64,000 bases of DNA from Toxorhynchites rutilus septentrionalis (lineage: Eukaryota > Arthropoda > Insecta > Diptera > Culicidae): the NCBI RefSeq assembly GCF_029784135.1, contig NC_073746.1:147502556-147566555 (forward strand). The letters are read 5' to 3'. This document shows, piece by piece, positions 1-10,785 of the stretch. The position numbers were made by a program, and so were the translations under genes. The notes below the pieces were generated by a model, which was given only the letters and a program-made list of their open reading frames with translations, was not told the DNA's origin and made no database searches. The first letter of the stretch is position 1, and every line of letters begins with the position of its first letter.

Positions 1-915
1 GAATAGCTTGCGCAGTGGCTTTATCGTAACTAATGAGGTTTTTCCGAAGTGCGATTATTGCTAGCTGAAAACCTAAATATCATAAAACTCCTCCGGCCAG
101 CGATAACCCGCCGGGAAGGAGAACAAAACAAAAATAAGCAAAACGACGTAATGTGTTTACGATCAGAGCCTATCTCCGATCGTAAATACCGAAGGACGGG
201 AGAAATCCCAAAAAGAGAGCACTATGGGTGCTATAAACGGAGCCTATCTCCGAGCTAGGACAATAAGTAATAAAACGGAGAGGAAAAGATAACACGCCTG
301 CGAGCGTGTTAATAATCATCCCTCGTTCGCCCGTCTGGCTTAGAATAAATAATTGTAATTTTCTCTCTCTTATGCTACGCCCTTCTGGGGTAGATAAGAA
401 GGCAATGTCTGTATATAAGAAAAAAACTTGAACAGAATAAACGCACTCTCAACTGGACACTCTCAACCATACCACGGACGTAGGAGCGTCGTGGCGAAGT
501 ACCGAACCCCTCTTTTTTGTCATAAACGTATCACAACCCTGGACATCGCCCGAGCATCCTGGACACCATCGGAGCACCCTGGACATCATCGCCGGCAGAT
601 CCCAGCGCAACAAGCGCTGGTAAGTATTGAACACCCCTCCTCCAAAGATCCGAAATTCCAACCACCCTTCCTCTCCCTTTTCCTTCCCTTGGCTCCGCCC
701 GGCCAAACTCCCAAGTGACGCGGTACTACCGGATCGCACCAGTAGGCGCATACTCGTTATGCGCTCTACGTGATCTGGCCTACCACATAGCGTCCAGTAA
801 AGGGCTTTCCCTTCGTGTCATCAGCACGATCTCGAACTGCAGCCACATTTGGTGGCTCCAGAGAGGATCTTTCCTCCAGCGTAATCAGCACGATACCCTG
901 CAGCCACAGTCATAG
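1..915 (+). mobile_element. possible LTR and primer-site remnant of an LTR retrotransposon
   Basis: No coding region is recognised. There is a TATA-like TATATAAG near 413, an AATAAA signal near 438, and a GC-richer stretch after it. Near 848 the text TTTGGTGGCTCCAGAGAGG follows ...CAGCCACA, which resembles an LTR end followed by a primer-binding site as in BEL/Pao-like elements. No gag or pol follows and no second LTR is present, so the boundaries are uncertain. It could equally be a promoter and 5' leader of some other gene. Confidence 0.3.
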
Positions 916-1290
916 TCTCAACTTCAGGCCCAAAGTTTTTTCCAAGGCATGCCAAGAAAATTTCCAACCCGGGAAGATCCTTGACTGATTGGGAATTGAA
1001 CCCAATATCCAAAAGTTTCAACTTATACCACAAAAGTTATCTGCTGCAATCAGAAATAATCGATACAACCATCTGATGAAAGATAGTTTACGACAATTCT
1101 GAATGAGCTATCCCAATTCCAGTTTCCACTCCAGACCCTACATAAAATTTCATTGTGTGTCAGTTTCCAGCCAGTGTTCATTATTAACATTAGTTCAGGC
1201 CCACCAAACGCGCGCGAGGCTCAAACTTTCGTAGACAACGCGCGTTTTTTTTTTAACAATCTCCAATACAATAAAAAAAACATCATCATC
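916..1290. other. no gene seen
   Basis: This stretch has no convincing ORF or repeat family. It ends in a short CAT microsatellite (CATCATCATCATC, about 1281-1293) that served as part of the SINE insertion target. Confidence 0.5.
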
Positions 1291-1303
1291 ATCAGTACGA
1301 ACA

Positions 1304-1797
1304 AGGGGGCCTCCGTAGCCACATTGGTTGCGCGTTCGCTTAGTAAGCGATCGATCGTGAGCTCAAAACTCAGGGCCCTCATTGACCATCTTTGTGTTGT
1401 TACAGAATAGCTACGTCCACGCAACAATCATTAGCGATGGAGATCGATCCACGGTCGAAATAAGATCGATTCATCCATACGACTGCTCTGCTCTGCAAGA
1501 CACATCGGGCTGCTGTTCTATAAATAACTCAACAATGATCAATCAACTGTCTCCGCTGTCCGGTCTAACTGGATAATGAAAGAACAGAACGAAAACTATT
1601 ACGCCTATATGGCAACTGTGTAAATGTGTACCATATGCAATGGTATAGAAGGGAATACTCTAAAGCCGAAAACATGGCAACTGTGTAATGTGCTAATTAT
1701 AGATATGATAAACATGTGACATGTTCACGATTGAAATTCGGCTCTGTTACAGCTAAAATGCTAATGAGCCTAAAATAAACAAAAGGGATAAAAAAAA
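1304..1797 (+). mobile_element. tRNA-headed SINE, copy 1
   Basis: A roughly 494-bp element flanked by a perfect 13-bp target-site duplication, ATCAGTACGAACA, at 1291-1303 and 1798-1810. The 5' head looks tRNA-derived, with an A-box-like TAGCCACATTGG and a B-box-like stretch around the CTCAAAACTC segment. A unique body follows, and then an A-rich tail (GGGATAAAAAAAA). A second copy of the same length and order lies on the minus strand at 49448-49944 with its own 11-bp duplication. A short ORF inside the body is similar in both copies only because the DNA is similar. Like other SINEs it would be transcribed by RNA polymerase III and mobilised by a LINE; the partner LINE is not identified here. 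Confidence 0.82.
1314..1375 (+). promoter_or_regulatory. internal RNA polymerase III promoter of SINE copy 1
   Basis: An A-box-like TAGCCACATTGG starts at about 1316 and a B-box-like GAGCTCAAAACTC lies at about 1359-1371, close to tRNA-gene spacing. Between them TCGCTTAGTAAGCGA can form an anticodon-arm-like stem. Copy 2 reads GAGTTCAAAACTC in the B box, closer to the GGTTCGAATCC consensus, so copy 1 may be the weaker promoter. Confidence 0.6.
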
Positions 1798-1914
1798 ATC
1801 AGTACGAACATGGCAGTTTGAGATACCTGTGATTTTTTTAAAATTTCATTAAAACATAAACAATTAATTTACAAAAAAATTTCGAAACCCTGTTTACAAA
1901 ACAGATTTATTTGT

Positions 1915-2200
1915 ATGGTAGCCTATCTTAGGAGAGGGGGGAGGAGTATCTAATCACCATAGAAACATTTCTTGCACCCTAAAACCTCCACATGCCGATT
2001 TTGGTTTCGTTGGATTGATTAATTCTCGAGTAATGCAGAAATTTGTGTTTCATTTGTATGGTGGCCGGTCTAACCACCATAAAACATTTATTGCATCCTG
2101 AATTCTCTACATGCCAAATTTCGTTCCATTTGCTTGATTAATTCTGGAGTAATGTAGAAATTAGAATTTCTTTTGTATGGCACCGTTTGGACCAGCCTGA
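1915..2200 (-). repeat. fragment of a ~120-150-bp tandem repeat
   Basis: Two units, each with GATTAATTCT-GAGTAATG-AGAAATT, a TTGTATGG step and an ACCACCATA-AAACAT step. The same unit is repeated at 31090-31690 (opposite orientation) and at 54290-54780 (same orientation as here). It belongs to the tandem array found inside the CTAG-ended element described at those positions. Confidence 0.65.
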
Positions 2201-2403
2201 CCAGCTCGGTGGATTGGAACATCGCAAGGTCTCTGGCCGAACCTAACGCGAGAGGAGCAAAAAAAAAACAATAAAACAAACTTAACAAAATTATAGAAAA
2301 CCAAAGAACTATATATTATTTATTTCCATCATTCCCGAGCCAATAATATAATATATACAGTTTGTTTACCTCTATACTTTTTCCGTGTTCCAATTTATAA
2401 AAA
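2201..2403. other. AT-rich spacer, no gene seen
   Basis: The stretch contains A-runs and a TAATATAATATATAC tract. It is a short gap between the tandem-repeat fragment and the retrotransposon remnant that follows. Nothing else can be supported. Confidence 0.4.
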
Positions 2404-3395
2404 AAACTGTTAAGAGTGATAAGTGGTAAAGCATTAGCTGCAAAGAAGAGTCGTTTATACACAATAAATGCTTTAGTCCCATCCAGGCTTCTATACGGCT
2501 TTTCTTTAGCCAGTAGAGCTAGACAAAATGTCATTACCATTCTCAAGCCAGTCTCTAACAATGCCATACGTATAGCCACCAGTGCCTTTCCAACAAGTCC
2601 AATCAGAGCAGTGATGGTGGAAGCTGGAGTACTTCCTTTCGAATATGTAGCAACACTACACGAAGTAAATACAGCTATTCGCTTCAAAGAAATAAGCAGA
2701 ACCGTCCACGATTGCGCTCTACTTAGAAGAGCCAACACATCATTAGAAACATTAACAAACGAAGCTTTTCCCACTGTTACGGCAAGGCGACAAATCACCC
2801 ACCATGGTACTACCAACCACCTAACATTGATTGGTCTATAAAGGCACAAGTGAGAGCAGGAGAAAACAAAGAAAAAGCGAAAGCAATTTTCAATGATTTA
2901 TTGAATACAAAATACAACGATTTTCATAAAATTTTCACGGATAGTCTAAAGCAGATGGTAAAACAGGTTTCGGAGTTTATTCGGATAACCTTGAGCTCTG
3001 TGGCAGGTTGAGCGACGACTGTTCGGTTTTCGGTGCTGAGCTAATGGCTTTGCGCATCGCCTTAGAAAATACACCGACGAAATCACCATCAGTATTTTTT
3101 CAGATAGTGCAAGTTGTTTAAATGACCTGGGAGCGGGATCACCCAAGAACCCATGGGTCTAAGCTTGTGAGATAGATGCATGCAAAAGAAATGTAACTTT
3201 CGTATGGATTCCGGGTCACAGTTGCATTACAGGCAGTGAAGTAGCGGATGTACTCGCTAACAAAGGAAGGTCAGGAGTAATTAAATTTCCCGAACTCAGT
3301 GGTGGAGATGCCAAGAGAATGGTTAAAAATAAAATCTGGCTAGCATGGCACCAAGACTGGAATCATTCCAGTCCAACAACTCAACTAAATACCAA
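2404..3395 (+). pseudogene. non-LTR retrotransposon remnant: post-RT region and RNase H
   Basis: The open segment 2416-2841 encodes the conserved stretch after the reverse transcriptase domain, with LLYGFSLASRARQ and a later VMVEAGVLPFEY. This is typical of I/LOA-type ORF2 proteins. Downstream, an RNase H-like domain can be followed through frame changes: FGAELMALRIAL near 3030, FSDSASCL near 3100, then FVWIPGHS and GSEVADVLANKG at 3200-3270. These carry recognisable RNase H acidic positions. A stop and at least two frameshifts separate the pieces, so it is dead. It ends near 3395, where a different retrotransposon begins in mid-ORF. No endonuclease or RT core is present, so this is a 5'-truncated or deleted copy. 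Confidence 0.75.
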
Positions 3396-6085
3396 AAAAA
3401 GTACAAAGCTCTAGAAGCCAAACTAAAAGGTCTGATTAAAGCAAAAAAGCGTGGATATTGGCGGAAATTCGTCAATGGTTTGTCAAGGGAGACCGCTATG
3501 AGTACTCTTTGGAATACGGCTAGCAGAATGCGTGGCTGGAACCATACAAATGAAAGTGAGGAATACTCTGACCGTTGGATTTTCAAATTTGCAAGAAAGG
3601 TTTATCCCGATTCCGTTCCTGCACAAAGCGTCGTACGCGATATTCCGCTCCAATGCGATTATGAGAATTTTTCGATGGTGGAATTCTTAATTGCCTTTCT
3701 CTCATGTAACAATTCAGCTCCGGGGTCGGACAAGATTAAATTCAACTTGTTGAAGAATCTTCCCGACTTGGCAAAACAGCGTTTGCTGAACTTGTTCAAC
3801 AAGTTTCTGGAGCTGAATATTGTCACACATGACTGGAGGCAAGTGAGAGTATTAGCCATACGAAAACCCAACAAGCCGGCTTGCGATCACAACTCGTATA
3901 GGCCGATTGCAATGTTATCCTGTATTCGCAAATTGTTAGAGAAAATGATTCTACTTCGTTTAGACAAGTGGGTCGAAACGAACAATTTGCTGTCAAATAC
4001 GCAGTTTGGCTTCCGTCGAGGTAAAGGGACGAATGATTGTCTCTCGCTGCTATCTTCTGAAGCCCAAATCGCATTTGCTCGCAAAGAACAAATGGCTTCC
4101 GTTTTCCTCGATATCAAAGGGTCATTTGATTCAGTTTCCATGGAAATTCTCTCAGAGAAGCTTCATAATCGTGGACTTTCACCAATTCTGAATAATTTCC
4201 TGTACAATTTACTGTCAGAAAAGCACATGAATTTCTATCATGGCAACTCAAAATCTTCTCGTTATAGTTTTATGGGCCTACCGCAAGGCTCCTGCCTAAG
4301 CCCCCTCTTGTACAGTTTTTACGTCAATGATATGGATGATTGTCTAACTAGAGACTGCACGCTGAGACAACTTGCAGACGATGGAGTTATTTCCATCACG
4401 GGTACTACTCCCGTTGCTCTGCAAAAGTCGTTGCAAGATACCATGGACAAATTGTTCACGTGGGCCCTCAAGCTGGGTATCGAATTCCCTACGGAGAAAA
4501 CTGAAATGGTCGTTTTTTCTAGGAAGCACGAACCCGCCCAATTCCAGCTTTACCTATCCGGCAAAACGATCCAACACTCTATGTTTTTCAAATACCTGGG
4601 TGTATATTTTGATTCTAAATGTACCAGGGGGAGACACATTGCGTATTTGAAACAGAAATGTCAGCAAAGAATCAATTTTCTCCAAACAATAACCGGAACA
4701 TGGTGGGGTGCCCATCCAGGAGACCTCATTCAGTTGTACAAAACAACGATATTATCAGTGTTAGAATATGGCAGTTTTTGCTTCCGATCAGCTGCCAGGA
4801 TTCATATTCTCAAGCTGGAGAGAATACAATATCGTTGCTTGCGTATAGCAATAGGGTGTTTGCATTCGACACATACGATGAGTCTCGAAGTCTTGGCAGG
4901 AGTACCCCCGCTTACTCTTCGGTTCACAGAATTATCCTACAGATTTCTCATCCGTTGCAAGATCATGAATCCATTGGTGATTGATAACTTCGAAAATCTA
5001 CTACAACTGACTTCTCAGTCAAGTTTTATGTCTTTATACCATGAGTACCTTACCCACGACGTGCACCCTTCACCAGGCATCTCCAACCAAGTTTGCTTCC
5101 CATACTTCTGCAATTCCTCTGTCATTTTTGATCTGTCCATGCGACAAAAAATCATTGGAATACCATAGCACCTACGCTCCAATGTTATTCCGTCGATATA
5201 TTCGGCAGAATATGGGAAAGTTAGATCTGATAAAATGTTCTTTACTGACGGTTCATACATAAACGGGTCCACTGGCTTCGGCATCTTCAATGAAAATTCC
5301 AGTGCCTCTTTCAAACTCAAAGATCCTTGTTCCGTGAATGTCGCAGAAATGGGTACGATATACTATGCTCTAGGGATCATTTTAACACTGCCCATCGACC
5401 ATTGTTTTATTTTTTCAGACAGTCTCAGCTCAATAGAGGCAATCCGCTCAATGGAAGTTAATAAACGCTCATCTTATTTCCTAACAAGAATAAGACATCT
5501 ATTGAGTGTTTTGGTCGAAAAATTATTCAAGATTACCTTAGCATGGGTTCCCTCTCATTGCTCGATTCCGGGGAATGAGAAAGCGGACTCGCTAGCTAAG
5601 TTGGGCGCTTTAGAAGGCACACTTTTTGAAAGGCAAATTGCCTATAATGAATTTTTTCACATTCCTTGTCAGGACACACTCGTTAGTTGGCAGCGCATGT
5701 GGAGTGAAGATGAGTTCGGTCGTTGGTTACACACGATTATCCCTAAGGTTTCGACGAGTGCTTGGTTTAAGGGATTGAATGTAGGTCGTGATTTCTTCGC
5801 GTGATATCTCGGCTCATGTCCAATCACTACAACCTAAACGCGCATCTCTGTCGCATTGGGCTCGCAGCAAACAATCTTTGTGATTGTGGCGATGGCTACC
5901 ACGACATCGAGCATGTTGTCTGGTCGTGTATCCGGTTCCATGCTGCTCGCTCTCAGCTCTCTAGAGCACTGAGAGTACAAGGCAGACAATCGGATATCCC
6001 CGTCCGGGATATCATAGGTAGCCGTGATCCTGATCTTCTGCTTCATCTATACCTGTTCCTCAGAAACGCCGATGTCAACGTTTAA
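3396..6085 (+). pseudogene. LOA/I-like non-LTR retrotransposon ORF2 (RT, RNase H, C-terminal zinc motif)
   Basis: This is the longest coding relic in the window. The open frame 3345-5168 holds reverse transcriptase: SYRPIAMLSCIRKLLEKMI near residue 182 of that frame, FLDIKGSFDSV near 254, GLPQGSCLSPLL near 311, and the catalytic box as LADD near 342 rather than the usual YADD. The same frame continues past a single in-frame TAG at 5166-5168 into an RNase H domain at 5235-5804 (FFTDGSYINGS, FSDSLSS, GNEKADSLAK). A one-base shift near 5795-5804 leads into the C-terminal piece 5801-6085, with NHYNLNAHLCRIGL and a CDCGDGYHDIEHVVWSC zinc-knuckle-like motif. The endonuclease and ORF1 are missing, so the copy is 5'-truncated. 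With only one stop and one frameshift in about 2.7 kb, it is a fairly young insertion. The clade assignment (LOA versus I) is by motif memory. Confidence 0.88.
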
Positions 6086-6575
6086 TGATGTTTCCTTCGT
6101 TGTGTCCCTGTTTCATATCCCTCCTATCCGATCTATAAACTTTTACTTAGTCGCGGCAATACATACACACACTCTTTACAGATACACGGGCCAAAGGTTG
6201 TGCAGTCCACTGATGATTCAACAAGAGCCAAAGGTTGTACCGCTCATGACAAATCTACACGAGCTGATGATTGCGCCGGCTAGTGACCATTCTTGAAGGA
6301 TTCCTCGGGTCGAGAAGACGCACCACGCTAGATATGGGGTACAGACTAGGGGGGCGTTGCTGATTAATGGTCAGCTGCATCCCAATAGGAAGTATCCCGT
6401 GTACAGAGCATTGGAGACAGCAACATCCCAATTACGAGAACACTTGTAATACTAACCTCGAGCCGACCGCGAGTAATCGGTTACATATTACTAACATTTT
6501 TTTTTCCTGTTGGGTACATTTTCCACTACGACCAGTTATTTCATCTATTGTGGCGGGCCCCTATTTGTTGTAAGC
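6086..6575 (+). mobile_element. 3' untranslated tail of the LOA/I-like element
   Basis: No ORF is seen. The segment carries CTCGAGCCGACCGCGAGTAATCGG near 6457-6480. A reverse-complement match to the GCGAGTAATCGGTT part lies near 41598-41625, suggesting that 3' ends of this family are scattered in the region. There is a T-run at 6497-6506 but no clear poly(A) tail. The exact 3' boundary and target-site duplication could not be defined. Confidence 0.5.
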
Positions 6576-6579
6576 CTTA

Positions 6580-7545
6580 TCAGGGTGTCGTATCGCTATT
6601 AGTTGGAGTGATTTCCACTTGCTGACTGTAGGCATGATCCCAATAAGGTATTATAGCACGAATGAACTTTATTGCCTTATTGGGGGAAGCTATCCAAACA
6701 TCTGCAGGTTGCATTAAACCTTTATCAAAGAAATTGCGCCTTCTATGAAAAAGTGCTTCGCAATTGCATAATAAATGTTCCGAGCTTTCACTTTCTAGGT
6801 TACAGAAACGACAGGTATCATCTTCTAATTTACCTAGTTTCTTTAGGTGGTATTTGCTTGGACAATGTCTTGTCACTAGGCCAGTGAAAGTGCATAGGTC
6901 TTTTTTTGTTAGGCTGAGAAGTCTTTCAGTTACTTTTTTACTTGGTGATATAAATGATTTAGCCTGTCGAGCTACTGTACTATGTGCCCAGATGCCATCA
7001 ATCTTTGATTTTTCCCAGTTCTTTAATTCCATTTTGAGGGTACATTCAGGGGCCCCCCAAAATGGTTCTGGTCCTAGGAATGGTTTCGATGATCCACATC
7101 TAGCTAACAAATCTGCTTTTTCATTACCTTCAACTCCACAGTGCCCTGGAACCCAGAATAGGTTCACTGCACTTTTTTTAGCTACCTCTTGAAGAAGTTG
7201 AATACACTCCCAAACTAATTTAGAAGTACAGGTAACTGACTTCAATGCTTTCAATGCAGCTTGACTGTCAGAAAAAAATGCATATGTTTAAATGTCTATA
7301 ATCGCGCCTTAGACAAATTGTTGCACATTCAATAATTACCTGCACTTCTGCCTGAAATACAGTTGGCCACTTGCCCATTGAAATTGATATGTTCACTCCA
7401 AGACCGGTTATTCCAGCCCCGGCTCTTTCGTTTAATCTGGAACCATCAGTGTAGAAAATTATAGATCCTGGGTGAATATCAGGTCCCCCTGACTCCCATT
7501 CAGTGCGGCTTGGCTCAGTCACATTGAATAGTCGTTCAAAGTACT
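6580..7545 (-). pseudogene. non-LTR retrotransposon RNase H and C-terminal fragment
   Basis: Read on the minus strand from about 7545, the frame begins ERLFNVTEPSRTEWESGG and gives an RNase H domain: FYTDGSRLNERAG, then FFSDSQAALKAL, then LFWVPGHCGVEGNEKADLLA. It continues to a C-terminal zinc-like segment CRFCNLESESSEHLLCNC and ends at 6580. A frameshift near 7255-7275, just before the FFSDSQ motif, splits the domain. No reverse transcriptase precedes it, because non-homologous sequence begins at about 7546. The domain order (RNase H then CCHC-like C-terminus) fits I/R1-like mosquito elements. It is a different family from the one at 3396-6085, judging by its sequence. Confidence 0.8.
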
Positions 7546-7968
7546 AACATAGATAATAAGAAAAACTGTCAAAATATTGAACTCCGGCCCCGTCAGGCTA
7601 ACGCCATATGAGCCTTGATAAAAATATATATTTTGGGAAAAAAAAAACTCAACTAAATCATGTAAAGTGTACGGTACCTGCCGGAGCGGATCAACCAAAT
7701 GCTCGGGACCAAATAGCTTTGACACGTGTTCGAATAGGCCATACAGTACTCACGCACAGTTTTCTTCTGCAACCCTACGCAGACCCCCCCCCCGTGCAGA
7801 TGCAAACAAAAACTTAAAATTGAACATATCCTTACGAAATGTTCACTACTGAAAAAAGAACGTGAAATGGAAGGTATTCGTGGTAATCTAGAGGAATTCC
7901 TCAAAAACAGTAATGACAGTGAGAAGAAACTGCTGAAGTTCTTAAAAAAGACCATGATATTCAATCTA
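7546..7968. other. no recognised gene between retrotransposon and mariner
   Basis: The stretch includes A-runs at 7637-7648 and a C9 run near 7788. A short ORF on either strand matches nothing I know. It may be an older retrotransposon body or unique DNA; nothing firmer can be said. Confidence 0.4.
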
Positions 7969-9250
7969 TTAGGCTGTCAAAAAAGTCCTGGGTATTTGTT
8001 TTGAATTTTCATTTGTTCATAAAATTAGTTACAATCATCTGTTTTAAGTCAAATATGCGCCGTTTTGTTCGATGACTTGTTCCCAACGAGATGCCAACTT
8101 CATAATACCCCTGTTATAGAAGCTCGCTTCCTTATTGGCAAAAAACTCGGATAGCCAATTTTCACAGGCCTCTTTTGTGGCTAATTTCTGACTACCTAGC
8201 TCGTTCGCCATGGACAAAAACAGGTGGTAGTCACTTGGTGTAAGGTCCGGACTATACGGCGGATGCAAAAGAACCTCCCATCCGAGCTCCCGAAGCTTCT
8301 GGCGCGTCACCAAAGAAGTGTGTGGCCTGGCGTTGTCCTGATGGAAGACAATGCGGCCTCTGTTTATCAAAGATGGCCTCTTCTTCATGAGTGCTACCTT
8401 CAAGCGGTCCAGTTGTTGGCAGTACAGGTCCGAATTGAGCGTTTGGCCATAGGGAAGCAGCTCATAATAGATTATTCCTTGACAATCCCACCAAACACAG
8501 CAGAACCTTCCTGGCCGTTAATGAGGACTTGGCCACCGTCTGAGCACCTTCAGCGGGCTTCGACCACGACCGTTTGCGCTTCACGTTGTCGTAAGTGACC
8601 CACTTTTCATCGCCAGTCACCATCCGCTTCAGAAACGGGTCGATTTTGTTGCGATTCAGCAGCGATTCACATGCGTCGATACGGTCAAAGATGTTTTTTT
8701 GCGTCAACGTGTGTGGCACCCATACATCGAGCTTCTTTGTGAATCCAAGCTTCTTCTAATGGTTAATAACGGTTTGATGACTTATCCCCAGCTCTTGGCC
8801 GATGCTACGGCTGCTACTATGCCGGTCTTTCTCGGCTAATTCAGCGATTTTGTCGCAATTTTCGACGACAGGCCTTCCGGAGCGTGGCGCATCTTCGACG
8901 ACCTCTACACCAGAACGAAAACGTTGAAACCATCGTTGTGCGGTGGAAATGGAAACTGTATCGGGTCCATCAACTGCACAAATTTTATTGGCAGCTTGAT
9001 ATTCATTTTTGCCTTTGTCATAGTAGTACTGTAAAATATGTCGGATTTTCTCTTTATTTTGCTCCATATTTGCGACACTATAACTCACGAACGACTTAAC
9101 CAAACAAAACACTGTCAAGGACTATATTATAGCGCGCAAAAATATCTTTCCAAAAAACTATAGTTTGACTCGATACAATTAATACAACTAGAACTACGCG
9201 CTTACAACGACACCTCGCGGAAATACCGCAGGACTTTTTTGACAGCCTAA
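7969..9250 (-). mobile_element. complete mariner transposon, DD34D group
   Basis: The 1,282-bp element is bounded by matching terminal inverted repeats beginning TTAGGCTGTCAAAAAAGTCC, seen directly at 7969 and as its reverse complement ending at 9250. A TA precedes the left end; the right flank TT suggests the duplication has mutated. The transposase lies on the minus strand and fills most of the length, as in Mos1-like mariners (usually about 1.3 kb). Both ends are present, so a source of transposase could still cross-mobilise it. Confidence 0.88.
8044..9118 (-). pseudogene. mariner transposase, frameshifted
   Basis: Three successive open segments make up one transposase. 9118-8756 is the N-terminal DNA-binding region, with MEQNKEKIRHILQYYYDKG, RSGRPVV and a second helix-turn-helix ELGISHQTVINH. 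8719-8462 carries the first catalytic Asp in GDEKWVTYDN. 8403-8044 carries HQDNARPHTS and SPDLTPSDYHLF, with exactly 34 residues between the second and third Asp, giving DD34D. It ends KLASRWEQVIEQNGAYLT and a stop. Frame breaks near 8740 and near 8430 inactivate it, although the three catalytic Asp codons remain. The start was placed at MEQNKE (about 9067) by comparison with the family; an upstream in-frame ATG at 9118 is unlikely to be the true start. Confidence 0.88.
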
Positions 9251-9258
9251 TTAATATT

Positions 9259-9295
9259 CGAAATCAATTATATAATATATATATAATTGATTTCG
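9259..9295. repeat. AT-rich perfect palindrome
   Basis: CGAAATCAATTATATA at 9259-9274 is followed, after 5 nt, by its exact reverse complement at 9280-9295. It lies right beside the mariner right end. It may be a hairpin or an insertion relic; no function is implied. Confidence 0.7.
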
Positions 9296-10100
9296 AGTAA
9301 GACGCGAATGACGACATCGTTAAAGCGTTTTCAATAAAAAAAAATATATAAAAAACACAACCAAAGTAGATCTGGCTGTTTCAAGATTTATGACATGAAT
9401 CGATCCACAACCAAGAACCATATCGTCGATACATCATGACTTCAGCCGAGTTTTACAGTGTCACTGTGTCGAGAAGAGTTATAAAATAAATACTGCCGGC
9501 TACTCAAGTTATTTTCGTTGCGGAAATTCCGGGCGGATACGAAACAATCAAGACACTAACCGAATACATTTCATTTATCTAACATCGGAAAATAAATACT
9601 GTCACTCTGTATTCTACCCACCAACCGGCGAATCCATCATTTAGATTCCCATCTTCATACTGCGATTCTTCGTGTTGACGAAAAATCTTTAATCGATCAA
9701 CATTTTTGGCGCAGATTTGGCTCAAGGACATTTGTTTGTTGAATCCGTCTATCCAAAAAATTAAGCGGACATATTTCCCCGACAGAATCATGCATTCTTT
9801 CGAGAATTCTAGCGTTTTTGCTAGCATGCTATAATAATAATGTATTTATATTTGATCTCTCAACCGATAAATAAAAAAAAATAATATGGTTCAAATCCAA
9901 TCGAATTATGCACGAAAAGGCTGTGCATTGATTAAATCACGCATATCGTTTTGTTTGGGTTTTCTTGAGAATGAACACATTTATCCGCGCGTGTTTGTCG
10001 TTCGAAGCGAATGGGTTCAATCATCGTCTCCGTTGATTATGTAGAGGTATAGAGGGTTTCGATGCATAACATTGGAGCCAGCGATTGATAGATAGAGCAA
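9296..10100. other. gene-free, no element recognised
   Basis: Short ORFs here do not resemble known proteins. I see no tandem repeat or clear inverted termini. It is probably unique intergenic or intronic sequence. Confidence 0.4.
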
Positions 10101-10102
10101 AA

Positions 10103-10785
10103 ATTCTCGCGTAACTTTTGAAAAGGTCCTATGTAACAAATGTAAACAAATCGAGTTAATGGATGCACGCTAATAGTCTTCAATCATTGAATGTATTACA
10201 AAAACAATCGTTCACGTATCTACTTTCTTCATCTTTTTATCGCCGATACAAAAAATATCCAATGTACAGATTCGGATTTTAAGCACCCGGCTGTTACTTC
10301 GGACGCCACTTTCCTCCGATACCCGAAACGTCCGAAGTAACAAAGCAGTCAAAGCAACACGAAGTCGTACTTCGGTCGTTTTGAGTTTTTGTTTCTTACA
10401 GTAGTTGTTATCGATTTCAGTTCAATTCAACGGGTGATAACAATAATAATCTGTCTTTAGAACGAAATGCTGATTTTTGGATTGTTGTTTAGTAGTTAGT
10501 TTCAAATTCTTATCGTGCAACGTAATATGTCCAATGTGCAAACGCGGGCAGTCAAAACGTCCAATGTAACATTTTCGCTCCTTGGTTTCAACTTTAAACT
10601 CAAATCACGGAACAACAGCTACGATTGGTTTTGGAGAGCTATTCTTGATCGCTAGTGGTGAGAGGAGCGATAAAGATCGATAACTTTTAAGACAATTCGC
10701 GGAATAATGTTCGGGTCTTCAACTACGTTTTTCTCGAGTTGACGAAAATGTTACATTGGACCTTTTCAAAAGTTACGCGAGAATT
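10103..10785. repeat. MITE-like element with 36-bp inverted ends
   Basis: AATTCTCGCGTAACTTTTGA and the following bases at 10103-10138 recur as a near-exact reverse complement at 10750-10785, giving a 683-bp element without coding capacity. Inside, GTTACTTCGGACG (10293-10305) pairs perfectly with CGTCCGAAGTAAC (10329-10341). The GCGTAACTTTTGAAAAGG core of the ends also occurs in the inverted-repeat element at 28.7-30.8 kb and, diverged, at 61.78-61.99 kb. Confidence 0.68.

Noticed and set aside
1382..1576. Similar short ORFs in the two SINE copies (also 49854-49666 minus)
   Set aside because: Protein similarity follows from near-identical DNA. The starts differ, and SINEs do not encode proteins.
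2316..2849. 177-codon minus-strand ORF
   Set aside because: It is antisense to the conserved retrotransposon frame at 2416-2841, which explains its openness.
7653..7964. Minus-strand ORF with a Phe/Ser-rich start
   Set aside because: It has low-complexity composition and no motif, and it lies over A-runs and a C9 run. It probably has no meaning.
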